Shown one piece after another: positions 53,420 through 62,583 of a stretch of 64,000 nt of DNA. The notes under the pieces are model-generated. The model was not told the origin of the DNA and did not search any database. It saw nothing but the letters and a program-made list of their open reading frames with translations. The first letter of the stretch is position 1, and each line of letters starts with the position of its first letter. A program made the position numbers and the translations under genes. Source of the DNA: an uncultured Flavobacterium sp. (lineage in GTDB: Bacteria; Bacteroidota; Bacteroidia; Flavobacteriales; Flavobacteriaceae); contig CALJVL010000006.1 of NCBI GenBank assembly GCA_937773775.1, positions 1-64,000 of the forward strand, written 5' to 3'.

Positions 53420-54361
53420 ATGGTAAAGAAAATCGCTCTAGGATTACTGATTATGGTACTTTCGACTTCTTGTGTGTCCAAGAAAATATACACTGATTTA
53501 GAAAACAAATACACTGATCTAAAAAAGGAAAACAGAAGTTTAGCAGATGAAAACTCGGAACTTATGAAAGCCAAAAATCAATTAGAATTAGATCAAGACG
53601 CATTAAAAAATGATTTCGCTAATTTGAAACTGGAACGTGACAAATGGCTTGCTGATTATGGTGCTTTAAGTAACAAAATGAATGTACTTAATGATTCTTA
53701 TAAAGCATTGGAGAAAAATAGCAATGAGGCTTTGCAACTTAATATGAGCAAAAACCGTGATTTGCTTTCTCAATTAGATGCTAAAGGAAAAGCATTGGCG
53801 ATTGAACAAGAGCGCTTGAACAAAAGTGCTCAAAGATTGCAAGAAATGGAATCCTTGATTGCTGCCAAAGAAGCAACAATGAAAAAGTTAAAGGAAACAC
53901 TTTCTAAAGCCTTAAATAGTTTTGAAGGAAAAGGATTGACTGTAGAACAAAAAAACGGGAAAGTATATGTTTCTATGGAAAACAAATTGCTTTTCAATTC
54001 CGGTAGCTATTCAGTAGGTGCTGAGGGTAAAAAAGCCGTAGTTGAACTAGGAAAAGTTTTGGGTGATAATCCAGACATTTCGGTTTTGATTGAAGGACAT
54101 ACAGATGATGATGGTTTTTCCAGTTCAGGACCAATTGCAAATAACTGGGATTTATCAACCAAAAGAGCCACTGCAATTGTTGCTATTTTGAGTGAAAATG
54201 TTGCCATCAACAAACAAAATCTTACCGCCGCAGGTAGAGGAGAATTCTCTCCTTTGACAAGTAATGCTACTCCAGAAGGGAAAGCTAAAAATCGTAGAAT
54301 CGAAATTATTCTTACGCCAAGGTTAGACGAAATAGCCGAGATGTTAAATGAGATAAATTAA
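53420..54361 (+). CDS. OmpA-family lipoprotein with coiled-coil
   Basis: The 313-residue protein has a lipoprotein signal (STSC, Cys18), a long periplasmic coiled coil (about 25-165: DLKKENRSLADENSELMKAK and onward) and a C-terminal OmpA domain (LLFNSGSYSV, IEGHTDDDG, NWDLSTKRATAIV, KNRRIEIIL). The Asp and Arg that bind diaminopimelate (HTDDDG; STKRA) are present. It tethers a membrane to peptidoglycan like Pal or YiaD. It follows exonuclease III by 38 bases and may share the transcript. A terminator follows. Confidence 0.92.
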   Translation: MVKKIALGLLIMVLSTSCVSKKIYTDLENKYTDLKKENRSLADENSELMKAKNQLELDQDALKNDFANLKLERDKWLADYGALSNKMNVLNDSYKALEKNSNEALQLNMSKNRDLLSQLDAKGKALAIEQERLNKSAQRLQEMESLIAAKEATMKKLKETLSKALNSFEGKGLTVEQKNGKVYVSMENKLLFNSGSYSVGAEGKKAVVELGKVLGDNPDISVLIEGHTDDDGFSSSGPIANNWDLSTKRATAIVAILSENVAINKQNLTAAGRGEFSPLTSNATPEGKAKNRRIEIILTPRLDEIAEMLNEIN

Positions 54362-54385
54362 AAAGAAGTCTAGGCTGAGAGAGAG

Positions 54386-54418
54386 AAAGGTTCAGAGTTT
54401 TTACTTTGAGCCTTTTTT
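54386..54418 (+). terminator. Terminator after the OmpA lipoprotein gene
   Basis: AAAGGTTCAGAG, loop TTTTTA, CTTTGAGCCTTTTTT: a 12-base stem with G-T wobbles and a T run. Confidence 0.8.
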
Positions 54419-54514
54419 AGTACCGGGAACGTTTCGAAAATATCTGTTAATGTGATCTCGGACACGACTAATAAAATCTACATTTGTATCCTTATCTATA
54501 GAAAAACCACATAA

Positions 54515-55552
54515 ATGAAATACACTACTTTACCCAATACCGATATAAAAGTCAGCAAAATTTGTCTTGGAACAATGACTTTTGGACAACAAAACACAGA
54601 AGCAGATGGTCATGCGCAAATGGATTATGCGTTTGAGAAGGGGATTAATTTCTTTGATACTGCTGAGATGTATTCAGTTCCTGCACGCGAGGAGACTTAT
54701 GGTAGCACTGAAAAAATCATAGGGACCTGGTTTAAAAAAACAGGAAAAAGGGAAGAAGTTGTTTTGGCTTCAAAAATTGCGGGACCCAACCCGAACTTCA
54801 GTTATATGCGGGAGAAAAATGATTTTTCACCGGCTAGTATTAAATATGCCTTAGACAATAGTTTACAACGTTTACAAACGGAGTATATCGATTTGTATCA
54901 ATTACATTGGCCAGAGCGTAAAACTAACTGTTTTGGACAACGAGGGTTTAAGGTACAAGACGACGCGTGGGAAGACAACATTCATTCTGTTTTAGACACT
55001 TTAGGAGGCTTTATAAGAGAGGGAAAGATCAAGCATATTGGACTTTCTAATGAAACGCCTTGGGGACTGATGCGTTTTCTGGAAGAAAGTAAATACAACC
55101 ATTTGCCTAGGATTAAGACGGTTCAAAACCCATATTCTTTGTTGAACAGACTTTTTGAAAACGGTTCTTCTGAGGTTTGTATGAGAGAAAACGTGGGTCT
55201 ATTGGCTTATTCTCCAATGGCTTTTGGTATTTTGTCGGGTAAATTTTTATCTGGTGAAAGTCATCCCAATTCCCGCCTTAATCTTTTTCCGCAAATGGCC
55301 AGATACAATAGTGCGCAGTGCGCGGAAGCAACTCGCTTGTATCAAGAAATTGCACATAAAAACGGATTAACACTGACGGAGTTGTCATTGGCATTTATTG
55401 AGCAACAGGCTTTCTTGACTAGCACGATAATTGGAGCCACAACCATGGAACAATTAAAAGAAAATATAGAGACCATCAAGATCACTTTAGCTGAGGATGT
55501 GTTGCAAGCAATTAATGAAGTTCAGGCTTTAATTCCAGATCCTGCTCCCTGA
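54515..55552 (+). CDS. NADP-dependent aldo/keto reductase, Tas-like
   Basis: The 345-residue TIM-barrel reductase has the catalytic tetrad region FFDTAEMYSVPAREETYGST (Asp and Tyr), Lys in VVLASKIAG and His in YQLHWPERKT. The long loop carrying CFGQRGFKVQDDAWED matches the E. coli Tas subgroup (346 residues). The substrate is unknown; Tas affects tyrosine synthesis when overexpressed. Monocistronic with a strong terminator. Confidence 0.9.
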   Translation: MKYTTLPNTDIKVSKICLGTMTFGQQNTEADGHAQMDYAFEKGINFFDTAEMYSVPAREETYGSTEKIIGTWFKKTGKREEVVLASKIAGPNPNFSYMREKNDFSPASIKYALDNSLQRLQTEYIDLYQLHWPERKTNCFGQRGFKVQDDAWEDNIHSVLDTLGGFIREGKIKHIGLSNETPWGLMRFLEESKYNHLPRIKTVQNPYSLLNRLFENGSSEVCMRENVGLLAYSPMAFGILSGKFLSGESHPNSRLNLFPQMARYNSAQCAEATRLYQEIAHKNGLTLTELSLAFIEQQAFLTSTIIGATTMEQLKENIETIKITLAEDVLQAINEVQALIPDPAP

Positions 55553-55586
55553 TTTTTAACAGCAAGACTAGCTTTTTTTTTAAATT

Positions 55587-55625
55587 AGCCCACAAAGAAT
55601 AACTGTTTTTTTGTGGGCTTTTTTC
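55587..55625. terminator. Terminator after the aldo/keto reductase gene
   Basis: AGCCCACAAA, loop, TTTGTGGGCT followed by a T run: a strong stem between convergent genes. Confidence 0.9.
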
Positions 55626-55677
55626 TATTCAAATTTGAAGAACATTACGGACTCCGGACATTCAATGTTCAAAGATA

Positions 55678-57639
55678 TTAAAATTCAAATTCAGGAGGCA
55701 TCGCTAAGCTATCAACAGTAGTCGAATCCTGAACTCGCAATCTGATAAGTGATTTAGCAGCCCCAGTAATATTGATCGGCTGTGATTTATAGATCGTATC
55801 ATCAATGTTCAAAAGTCCTCTTCGGATCATGATATTCGTTAAAAAACTTTCCTGTTTTATCGCAAAATCTCTGAGTTCCCCCTGGTCATTGAACTGATAC
55901 ATGAATTTTCTCGGACTGGGAATAATTCGGGCAAGGTACAAACATTCGTTTAGCGTTAATTCTGAAGGACTTTTCTGGAAGTAAAAACAGCTGGCTTCTC
56001 CTATTCCATATACATTAGGTCCCCATTCGATAATATTAAAATAAACTTCCAGCATGCGTTCTTTGCTTACTATTCTGTTGTTTTCTAAAATGTAAACCAA
56101 GAGGATTTCCTCTAGTTTTCGTGAAACTGTTTTTTCCCGGGTAAGAAACACATTTTTTACTAATTGCATGCTAATGGTACTAGCACCTCTAGAGAATTTT
56201 TTGGTTTTTATATTTTTTACAATGGATTGCTTGAAGGCTTCATTGATAAAACCGTGATGTGAAAAGAAAGAGGGGTCTTCTGTGGTCAGGACGCATTTTT
56301 TTAAATAGGGGGAAATTTGATCAATAGCTGTGTAATTAGGATTAGCAGTTCCAACTAATACAGGTCGTTGTAATACGTCATTTATTATTGCTCTGTAGAT
56401 AAATTCTCCCTTGAGTTTGTTAAGATTTGCTTCGCCGTATTTTGTAATTTTTAAGTTTTCTTTTTTTAAATTACTGTCGAAAACGAGTTGGTTGGGTTTG
56501 TTTTTATTGAATTTAAAATCTAATTTATAATCAAAAGTACCTTCGGCTTCCATTCCTTGAAAATGGGTAAAGAGACCGTTTGGAAGAGACGAGATGAAAT
56601 CTTGGGCTTTCATCTTTGGGATATTGACTTTGAGTTTGTAAATTGTATCTGATTCAGTATCGTAGGTCACATAAGGATGAAATTTTACAGCGTTAAACTG
56701 AGCGGTTGAGCTACTGTCTATGGAAATAAAGTCGGAACCCAGTAGCAATCGAAAGTCAAATTGCGCGTTCTTTATTAGTACATCTTTGCTGGCTATTTTT
56801 GGATGATTGAACCTGAGATTTGTGATAGATGTAAGGCCGTCAATATGCAATTCATCACCGCTTTTGTCAATATTTTCGATCTTTAATCGAATGGAATCAA
56901 AACTTGATTTCAGATTGTACCGTTCGTCAAAATAAGGTATTTTAATGGCGCCCGTGTCAATATTGAATAGGCGGATATCTGCTTTTTGATTTCTGGGATC
57001 TGCAAATCCCTTTATTTTCCAGCGCTGCGAAAAAGTATTGGTTTGTACGTTTATGGATGTCTCCAGTTGCTCGTCAAAAATGATTAATTTTTTTATGGAG
57101 ATGATTGCTTTTTTAGCATTGTCATCTAGTTTGAATGTCAAGTTTTCTATTCTCATGTCTGTAGGAACCAGATTAAGTGCATTGGAAATGATTCTGTAAG
57201 CAAAAGCGGCATAATCTCTCTTATCCTTATTTGTTGGCTCCTTGTTTTCTTTTTTTAGAAATGCTGCAAAGTTTTTTACTTTGCCTTTTTGAACTAGTTG
57301 TACGAGACCGTTTTGAATTTCTAAACTGCCTAGTTGCACTTCACCAAGAAATAAATGCCAGAAACTGACACTGGTTTTGATTTTTTTAATACTAAATAGG
57401 GTGTCGGCATGTTCTGGAACTAATGTTATTTCGATTAGCTTTACTCCTGATAAACCTTCAAAAGTAGCTTTTCTTACAGAGAGTCGACTGCTGTATTCTT
57501 GTTCCATTTTGGTTGAAACTTTTGTGATGGCTTGCTGCAAAAGAAAATTTCTAAAGGCAAAGAAAGCTATAGATAAAACCAGAAATATTGCCGTAAGCAC
57601 GCTCAGCAAAATAATTGTTTTTTGTTTTCTGGTTTTCAT
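55678..57639 (-). CDS. GT51 peptidoglycan glycosyltransferase without transpeptidase domain
   Basis: The 653-residue protein has one N-terminal membrane anchor (about 9-28), then about 400 residues of periplasmic sheet resembling an AsmA-like or DUF748-like region, then a GT51 domain (about 425-590). Catalytic motifs are VLTTEDPSFFSHHGF (the Glu acts as general base), RGASTISMQLVKN and RKLEEILLVYILE. The transpeptidase domain of bifunctional PBPs is absent. It polymerises lipid II into glycan strands. The large region before the GT51 domain is unlike E. coli MtgA and appears to be a Bacteroidota arrangement. Confidence 0.85.
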   Translation of the reverse strand: MKTRKQKTIILLSVLTAIFLVLSIAFFAFRNFLLQQAITKVSTKMEQEYSSRLSVRKATFEGLSGVKLIEITLVPEHADTLFSIKKIKTSVSFWHLFLGEVQLGSLEIQNGLVQLVQKGKVKNFAAFLKKENKEPTNKDKRDYAAFAYRIISNALNLVPTDMRIENLTFKLDDNAKKAIISIKKLIIFDEQLETSINVQTNTFSQRWKIKGFADPRNQKADIRLFNIDTGAIKIPYFDERYNLKSSFDSIRLKIENIDKSGDELHIDGLTSITNLRFNHPKIASKDVLIKNAQFDFRLLLGSDFISIDSSSTAQFNAVKFHPYVTYDTESDTIYKLKVNIPKMKAQDFISSLPNGLFTHFQGMEAEGTFDYKLDFKFNKNKPNQLVFDSNLKKENLKITKYGEANLNKLKGEFIYRAIINDVLQRPVLVGTANPNYTAIDQISPYLKKCVLTTEDPSFFSHHGFINEAFKQSIVKNIKTKKFSRGASTISMQLVKNVFLTREKTVSRKLEEILLVYILENNRIVSKERMLEVYFNIIEWGPNVYGIGEASCFYFQKSPSELTLNECLYLARIIPSPRKFMYQFNDQGELRDFAIKQESFLTNIMIRRGLLNIDDTIYKSQPINITGAAKSLIRLRVQDSTTVDSLAMPPEFEF

Positions 57640-57908
57640 GAATTGCAGTGTCGGTTAGTTGTTGATTTGTAAAAACATATAAATATATCGTTAAAAGCTT
57701 CTATTCTAAAAAATGATTTATCTGGACTAGCTTTTTTTAGATTGTGCAAATGAAGACCTTTTAGGGATGTAAACTATTAAAAGTTTTGATATGCTCCTAA
57801 TTTGAATAAATTATTTATTAGGAATATAAAAAAAACCACAAAATTAATTTGCTGTAGTTTTTGCGGTAATCGCTAAAATAAAAGGTTGGTCTCCTCAACG
57901 GAAAGTTA

Positions 57909-58321
57909 TTATTTTTGATTATAAAACTGTTTGACTTTTGCCACAATCTGGTTTGAAGTCATGCTATCAGCTGTTTCAATAGATTTAGGTTTGCTGGCAA
58001 TAGTCGATTTCTCAGCGTTTATTTTTTTTCTAATTTGGTTTTTGTGTCTGCTGGTCCAAAAATATAAAGTTCATCAGCTCCATTAACTGTCGAGATAACA
58101 TCTTTTAGATAGCTATTTATTTGGTGCTTTTTACGTTCATCAAATGATTTCTGAGAGTCAATATGCTGTCCAGCGAAGAAACTTCCTTTGTCTACTTCTT
58201 TGTCATGATACACACGATTCTCAAGATTAGATTGTATTTCTGTTACCGTTTCTTTACCGTCTTCAAGACTTACGATGATTGCTTTTGTTGAGTCAATCCA
58301 AATACCTGTTTGCTTTTTCAT
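57909..58321 (-). pseudogene. Small stress-type protein, truncated by one missing A
   Basis: The open frame (58321-58019, 100 residues) begins MKKQTGIWIDSTKAIIV and ends ADELYIFGPADTKTKLEKK just after a run of eight A on the coding strand. In the next frame the sequence continues INAEKSTIASKPKSIETADSM and MTSNQIVAKVKQFYNQK to a stop at 57909. One more A in the run would give a continuous protein of about 137 residues with a plausible amphipathic tail. I infer a homopolymer frameshift. The YIFGPADTK segment recalls the eRF1-like (BaeRF) fold, but that is weak. The truncated form may still be made. Confidence 0.65.
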
Positions 58322-58363
58322 CTTTTCTTATTTTTAAATTACAGTGGACAATTTTAGATTTCA

Positions 58364-58801
58364 TTAAGTAATTATGCTGTGAGTTTTATTCTGATATTGC
58401 TTTTCTAAAACTGCACTGAGCTGGCTTATTAAAACATGTTCGGATTTGTTTTTGCCTGCAAAGGAGTCTGCAATTGCTTTGGCAGTTTTTAAAATAATTG
58501 CATTTACTTGGTCTGTAAACAAACTGCTATGTACTATTCTGAATGTTTTTAAATCGGGTATCACTTGATCTATATTCCCTTCGTTTTCCACTAACCAGTC
58601 AAATACAATCTCTATTTGGTGTGCTGAATGAGATCCAAAGTTGTCAACAGTGTTTTCAAGGGGTAACCACTCTTTTTGAATTACTTTCTTTAATTCTTTA
58701 ATTTCTTCAGGGCGAACTGTTTTGTCTACAGCGGCAATGTTGTAAAATAGTTTGTCGATTTGCTGATAAAAAACAACCATTGTTTTGTCATAGGGTTTCA
58801 T
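58364..58801 (-). CDS. Helical protein of unknown function, TerB-like size
   Basis: The 145-residue protein is predicted all alpha, without signal peptide or membrane segments. It begins MKPYDKTMVVFYQQIDKLFY with AAVDKTVRPEEIKELKKVI soon after. The 'DKxVxxEEIxxLKKxI' pattern resembles TerB-like or calcium-loop helical proteins, but key residues are not clear. It precedes the frameshifted 57909-58321 gene by 42 bases on the same strand, so the two form a pair. I do not assign a function. Confidence 0.7.
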   Translation of the reverse strand: MKPYDKTMVVFYQQIDKLFYNIAAVDKTVRPEEIKELKKVIQKEWLPLENTVDNFGSHSAHQIEIVFDWLVENEGNIDQVIPDLKTFRIVHSSLFTDQVNAIILKTAKAIADSFAGKNKSEHVLISQLSAVLEKQYQNKTHSIIT

Positions 58802-58963
58802 TTTAGCTTTCTTTATTATGGCAGTGTAATACTCACTAAATAAAGTTACAAAAAAAAATGACTAAACAATTATAATTAACGCGCTAATATCTATAAATCA
58901 GCAAAGTAGATTATTCTGATATATAGGGGTAGAACGTTTCGTTAGCGGTGTTTTAAACAGAGT

Positions 58964-60325
58964 TTATTCAAATAACATTCTAGCTACATCTTCAATTTTT
59001 GTAACCAATTGGATTTTTATGCCAGTATTTTTCAAGGCAATTTTATTATATTTCGATACAAAAATGGTCGAAAAGCCTAATTTCTCGGCTTCCTGAATGC
59101 GTTGATCGACCCGGTTTACGGGACGAATTTCTCCTGACAAACCAACTTCTCCAGCAAAGCAAAAACCTTTATTTACCGGAATGTCTTCATTAGAAGATAA
59201 AATGGCTGCAACGACGGCCAAGTCAATGGCGGGATCATCAACACTTATACCTCCGGTTATGTTTAGAAATACGTCTTTGGCGCCAAGCCTAAAACCAGCT
59301 CTTTTTTCCAGAACGGCTAAGATCATGTTTAGTCTCTTTGCATTGTAACCCGTTGTGCTGCGTTGAGGTGTTCCATATACTGCAGTGCTTACCAGCGATT
59401 GTATTTCTATCATCAATGGGCGCATTCCTTCTAGAGTAGATGCAATGGCGGTTCCAGATAATTCTTCATCTTTATGTGAAATTAGTATCTCAGAAGGGTT
59501 TGAAACTTCGCGTAAGCCGCTTCCTAACATTTCGTAAATTCCTATTTCAGCGGTAGAACCAAAGCGATTTTTTAGAGAACGCAAAATGCGGTAAACGTGG
59601 TTTCTATCCCCCTCAAATTGTAAAACGGTGTCAACCATGTGCTCTAAAATTTTTGGGCCGGCTATATTACCGTCCTTGGTAATGTGACCAATAAGAATCA
59701 CCGGGATATTGGTTTCTTTGGCAAATTTGATCAGTTCTGCCGTGGTTTCCCGAATTTGGGAGATGCTTCCAGCGGTCGATTCGATATAATCGGTATGAAG
59801 AGTTTGGATCGAATCTATGATGACGATTTCGGGCTCAATCGCTTCAATTTGTTTGAATATGTTTTGGGTTTTTGTTTCGGTTAGTATGTAGCAGTTGTCA
59901 CTGATAGAGGTGATTCTTTCTGCCCTCATTTTTATTTGTTTTTGGCTTTCTTCACCCGAAACGTATAAAGTTTTGTAGGGTAATTTTAAGGATATTTGAA
60001 GTAAAAGGGTGCTTTTCCCTATTCCAGGTTCTCCTCCTAAAAGGGTTAGCGATCCAGGAACAATACCGCCACCCAGAACTCGGTTTAGTTCTGCATCAGT
60101 AGTGTCCATTCGGATTTCTTGAGTAGAATCTATTTCGTTAATTTTTAATGGCTTTGGGGCTTTGCTTTTCGGGGAAGATTCGCTTTTCCAGGCTGTCTTT
60201 TCTTCTTTTTGGATAATTTCTTCGGCAATGGTATTCCATTCTTTACAAGAATTACATTGTCCCTGCCATTTTGCATATTGCGCGCCACAATTCTGACAAA
60301 AAAAGGAGGTTTTTACTTTGGCCAT
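58964..60325 (-). CDS. radA: DNA repair protein RadA (Sms)
   Basis: The 453-residue DnaB-like helicase acts in recombination branch migration. It has an N-terminal zinc finger CQNCGAQYAKWQGQCNSC, Walker A GGEPGIGKST (about 93-102), the RadA-specific KNRFGS motif (about 250), and a C-terminal Lon-like domain (AVVAAILSSNEDIPVNKGF region). I chose the ATG at 60325 because it starts MAKVKTSFFCQNCG as in the family; an in-frame ATG 45 bases upstream gives a hydrophobic non-family extension. Confidence 0.96.
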   Translation of the reverse strand: MAKVKTSFFCQNCGAQYAKWQGQCNSCKEWNTIAEEIIQKEEKTAWKSESSPKSKAPKPLKINEIDSTQEIRMDTTDAELNRVLGGGIVPGSLTLLGGEPGIGKSTLLLQISLKLPYKTLYVSGEESQKQIKMRAERITSISDNCYILTETKTQNIFKQIEAIEPEIVIIDSIQTLHTDYIESTAGSISQIRETTAELIKFAKETNIPVILIGHITKDGNIAGPKILEHMVDTVLQFEGDRNHVYRILRSLKNRFGSTAEIGIYEMLGSGLREVSNPSEILISHKDEELSGTAIASTLEGMRPLMIEIQSLVSTAVYGTPQRSTTGYNAKRLNMILAVLEKRAGFRLGAKDVFLNITGGISVDDPAIDLAVVAAILSSNEDIPVNKGFCFAGEVGLSGEIRPVNRVDQRIQEAEKLGFSTIFVSKYNKIALKNTGIKIQLVTKIEDVARMLFE

Positions 60326-60360
60326 AGCTAGTATAATTATTTTTGTTTCAATTAGAATAA

Positions 60361-60395
60361 AAAAAGACAATAGGTAGGAGGGCTATTGTCTTTTG
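60361..60395 (-). terminator. Terminator after panCD
   Basis: On the minus strand AAAAGACAATAG, loop, CTATTGTCTTTTT: a 12-base stem ending in a T run, downstream of panD. Confidence 0.85.
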
Positions 60396-60433
60396 TAATG
60401 TTAAAATTACATTTATTTCCGAACTAATTTAAA

Positions 60434-60784
60434 TTATGTTAAAGAATTGTCTTTTTCATTTGGAAAAATTATCCAAGGTTTGAAGGTTTTGGCTTCTTCA
60501 AATTCTAAAGTAGCATAAGAAATGATAATAATAATATCCTCTTTTTGTACTTTTCTGGCTGCAGGGCCATTAAGTGTTATTTCACCAGAGTTTTTCTTTC
60601 CTTTTATGGCATAGGTTTCAAAGCGCTCACCGTTGTTGATATTCACGATTGAAACTTTTTCCCCTTCAATGATGTTTGAAGCCTCCAATAATGTTTCGTC
60701 TATGGTAATACTACCAATATAATTTAGATCAGCTCCGGTAACTTTTACCCGATGGATCTTTGATTTTAATACTTGAATTTGCAT
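60434..60784 (-). CDS. panD: Aspartate 1-decarboxylase (proenzyme)
   Basis: The 116-residue pyruvoyl enzyme makes beta-alanine for pantothenate. Self-cleavage occurs at Gly24-Ser25 (YIGSITID), which creates the pyruvoyl group. Lys9, the substrate ligand, is in [10 protein letters not shown], and NGPAAR is present at about 73. It lies 14 bases downstream of panC on the same strand. The operon makes both substrate (PanD) and product (PanC) of the last steps before pantothenate. Confidence 0.97.
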   Translation of the reverse strand: MQIQVLKSKIHRVKVTGADLNYIGSITIDETLLEASNIIEGEKVSIVNINNGERFETYAIKGKKNSGEITLNGPAARKVQKEDIIIIISYATLEFEEAKTFKPWIIFPNEKDNSLT

Positions 60785-60798
60785 GATACAAAAGTAAA

Positions 60799-61647
60799 TT
60801 AATTTAATGAAATGGTGTCAATCAATCGAATATTATCGGCAAGAACTGCTATAAAGGCACGGTATTTTTTGGCTTTATCTTTTCTAAGGCAAGGTAATAA
60901 TGCGGTTTCGTCAGCGATTTGAAAGTACTCTAGGTCAAAGGAAGTGTTTTTTTCGAATGTTTTTCTTACCCACGCTGTTACGGACATGGCGCTATTCGTT
61001 TTGAATTTTTCTTTTGCTCCATTTAAGGTTTTGTAAATTAGCGCGGCATCGATTCTTTTTTCCTCTGATAGGCGCTCATTTCTCGAACTCATAGCAAGAC
61101 CATTGGTTTCCCTGAAAATTTCGCAGCCTTTTACGGTAATAGTCAAGTTGTTTTTTTCGACCATTTTTTTTACGATTTGCAATTGTTGGAAATCTTTCTC
61201 TCCAAAATAAGCATTTGTTGGACTCACAATTTCAAACAACCTTTTTACTATAGTTCCAACTCCGTTAAAATGACCAGGTCTGAATTTTCCTTCCATTTGG
61301 TTTTCCAATCCGTCAAAATCAAATTCCTGGGACAAGATTTTTCCCTCATAAACATCTTCAGTAGAGGGGGCGTACAAAATTATTTCAGAACTTAAACCTG
61401 ATATTTTGGCAATATCGGATTCCAAGGTCCTTGGGTATTTTGATAAGTCTTCAAGATTATTGAATTGAGTGGGGTTTACAAAAATACTAACCACGGTATT
61501 ATCGTTCTCTGCCAATGATTGTTGCATCAAAGACAAGTGCCCTTGATGTAATGCCCCCATAGTGGGAACAAAACCAATAGTGGAATCAGGAGTCTTAATA
61601 GATTTCAAAAAGGCCATTAAAGCTTCTTTTCCATTGAAAATATGCAT
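60799..61647 (-). CDS. panC: Pantothenate synthetase
   Basis: The 282-residue ATP-dependent ligase joins pantoate and beta-alanine. Family motifs: [17 protein letters not shown] (the HIGH-like motif), [20 protein letters not shown] and SSRNERL (the KMSKS-like segment). I chose the ATG at 61647 ([13 protein letters not shown]); an ATG 30 bases upstream would overlap the -7 element TATGTTTG at 61671-61678. It is the first gene of panC-panD. Confidence 0.96.
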   Translation of the reverse strand: MHIFNGKEALMAFLKSIKTPDSTIGFVPTMGALHQGHLSLMQQSLAENDNTVVSIFVNPTQFNNLEDLSKYPRTLESDIAKISGLSSEIILYAPSTEDVYEGKILSQEFDFDGLENQMEGKFRPGHFNGVGTIVKRLFEIVSPTNAYFGEKDFQQLQIVKKMVEKNNLTITVKGCEIFRETNGLAMSSRNERLSEEKRIDAALIYKTLNGAKEKFKTNSAMSVTAWVRKTFEKNTSFDLEYFQIADETALLPCLRKDKAKKYRAFIAVLADNIRLIDTISLN

Positions 61648-61670
61648 GGTCGTATTATTAAAATTAACTG

Positions 61671-61678
61671 CAAACATA
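61671..61678 (-). promoter_or_regulatory. -7 element for panCD
   Basis: On the minus strand TATGTTTG (TAnnTTTG), 23 bases upstream of the chosen ATG. It decides the start choice, because the longer frame would begin at about the transcript start. Confidence 0.55.
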
Positions 61679-61709
61679 ATATATTAGTTAATAACTGCAT
61701 AAATTTTTG

Positions 61710-61717
61710 TAATTTTG
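61710..61717 (+). promoter_or_regulatory. -7 element for the GT5 gene
   Basis: TAATTTTG (TAnnTTTG), 38 bases before the ATG at 61756. Confidence 0.55.
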
Positions 61718-61755
61718 CGTGTTTTTTATTATCAATAAATTAATCAAATTACAAT

Positions 61756-62562
61756 ATGAAAGATAAGAGGATATTATATGTATCATCTGAAGTGGTGCCT
61801 TATTTGGCTGAAAATGAGGTTTCTTTAATGTCTTACGATGTGCCGAAGATGGTTAATGATCAAGGCGGACAGATTAGAATTTTTATGCCTAGATACGGAA
61901 ACATAAATGAGAGAAGACATCAATTACATGAAGTAATTAGACTTTCAGGAATGAATTTAGTAGTGAATGACTTAGATATGCCATTGATAATAAAAGTGGC
62001 GTCTATACCTAAGGAAAGAATACAAGTTTACTTTATTGATAATGATGAATATTTCAAAAGGAAAGCCACATTTGCAGATGAAGAAGGGGTGATGTATCCT
62101 GATAACGACGAGCGTGCCATCTTCTTTGCAAAGGGAGTTGTAGAAACCGTTAAGAAATTGAACTGGGTTCCTGATATTATACATGTTCATGGATGGATGG
62201 CAGCTATGTTGCCTATTTACATGAAACATTATTATAAAAATGAAGCTTTGTTTTCAGATACTAAGATTGTTACTTCTGTATACAGTCAGTCGTTTGAAGG
62301 TACTTTAGATCCCGAAATGATGAATAAAATAGTACTAGACGGAATCCCTGTTGAAGCTATATCTGACTTAAAAACACCTGATTATGAAAGTATTATAAAA
62401 ACTTCAATTCAGCATTCAGATTCTGTTATTATTGCTACAGACAGCCTGTCTCCAAGTTTAACAAAATTTATAGAGTCTTCAGGAAAACCTTTTTTACCTT
62501 TCGTGGCCAAAGATGCCTTTGCGGAAGCATACAGTAATTTTTACAACAACGAGGTTCTATAA
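61756..62562 (+). CDS. Short GT5 glycogen/starch-synthase-like protein
   Basis: The 268-residue protein covers only the N-terminal (acceptor-side) lobe of the GT5 fold: RILYVSSEVVPYLAENEVSL, the loop normally written KTGGL but here AENEVSL, DNDERAIFFAKGVVE, and DIIHVHGWMAAMLPIYMKHY. The C-terminal nucleotide-sugar lobe is missing. Such one-lobe forms are widespread in flavobacteria directly upstream of a DUF4270 lipoprotein gene, as here (21 bases), so this is not a fresh truncation. The KTGG Lys that binds ADP-glucose is absent, so synthase activity is doubtful. Confidence 0.8.
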   Translation: MKDKRILYVSSEVVPYLAENEVSLMSYDVPKMVNDQGGQIRIFMPRYGNINERRHQLHEVIRLSGMNLVVNDLDMPLIIKVASIPKERIQVYFIDNDEYFKRKATFADEEGVMYPDNDERAIFFAKGVVETVKKLNWVPDIIHVHGWMAAMLPIYMKHYYKNEALFSDTKIVTSVYSQSFEGTLDPEMMNKIVLDGIPVEAISDLKTPDYESIIKTSIQHSDSVIIATDSLSPSLTKFIESSGKPFLPFVAKDAFAEAYSNFYNNEVL

Positions 62563-62583
62563 TTTAAACTTTTATTATCTAAT

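Noticed and set aside
60326..60370. Hydrophobic N-terminal extension of RadA
   Set aside because: Family proteins start at MAKVKTSFFCQNCG; the extension would place a membrane-like segment before a cytoplasmic zinc finger.
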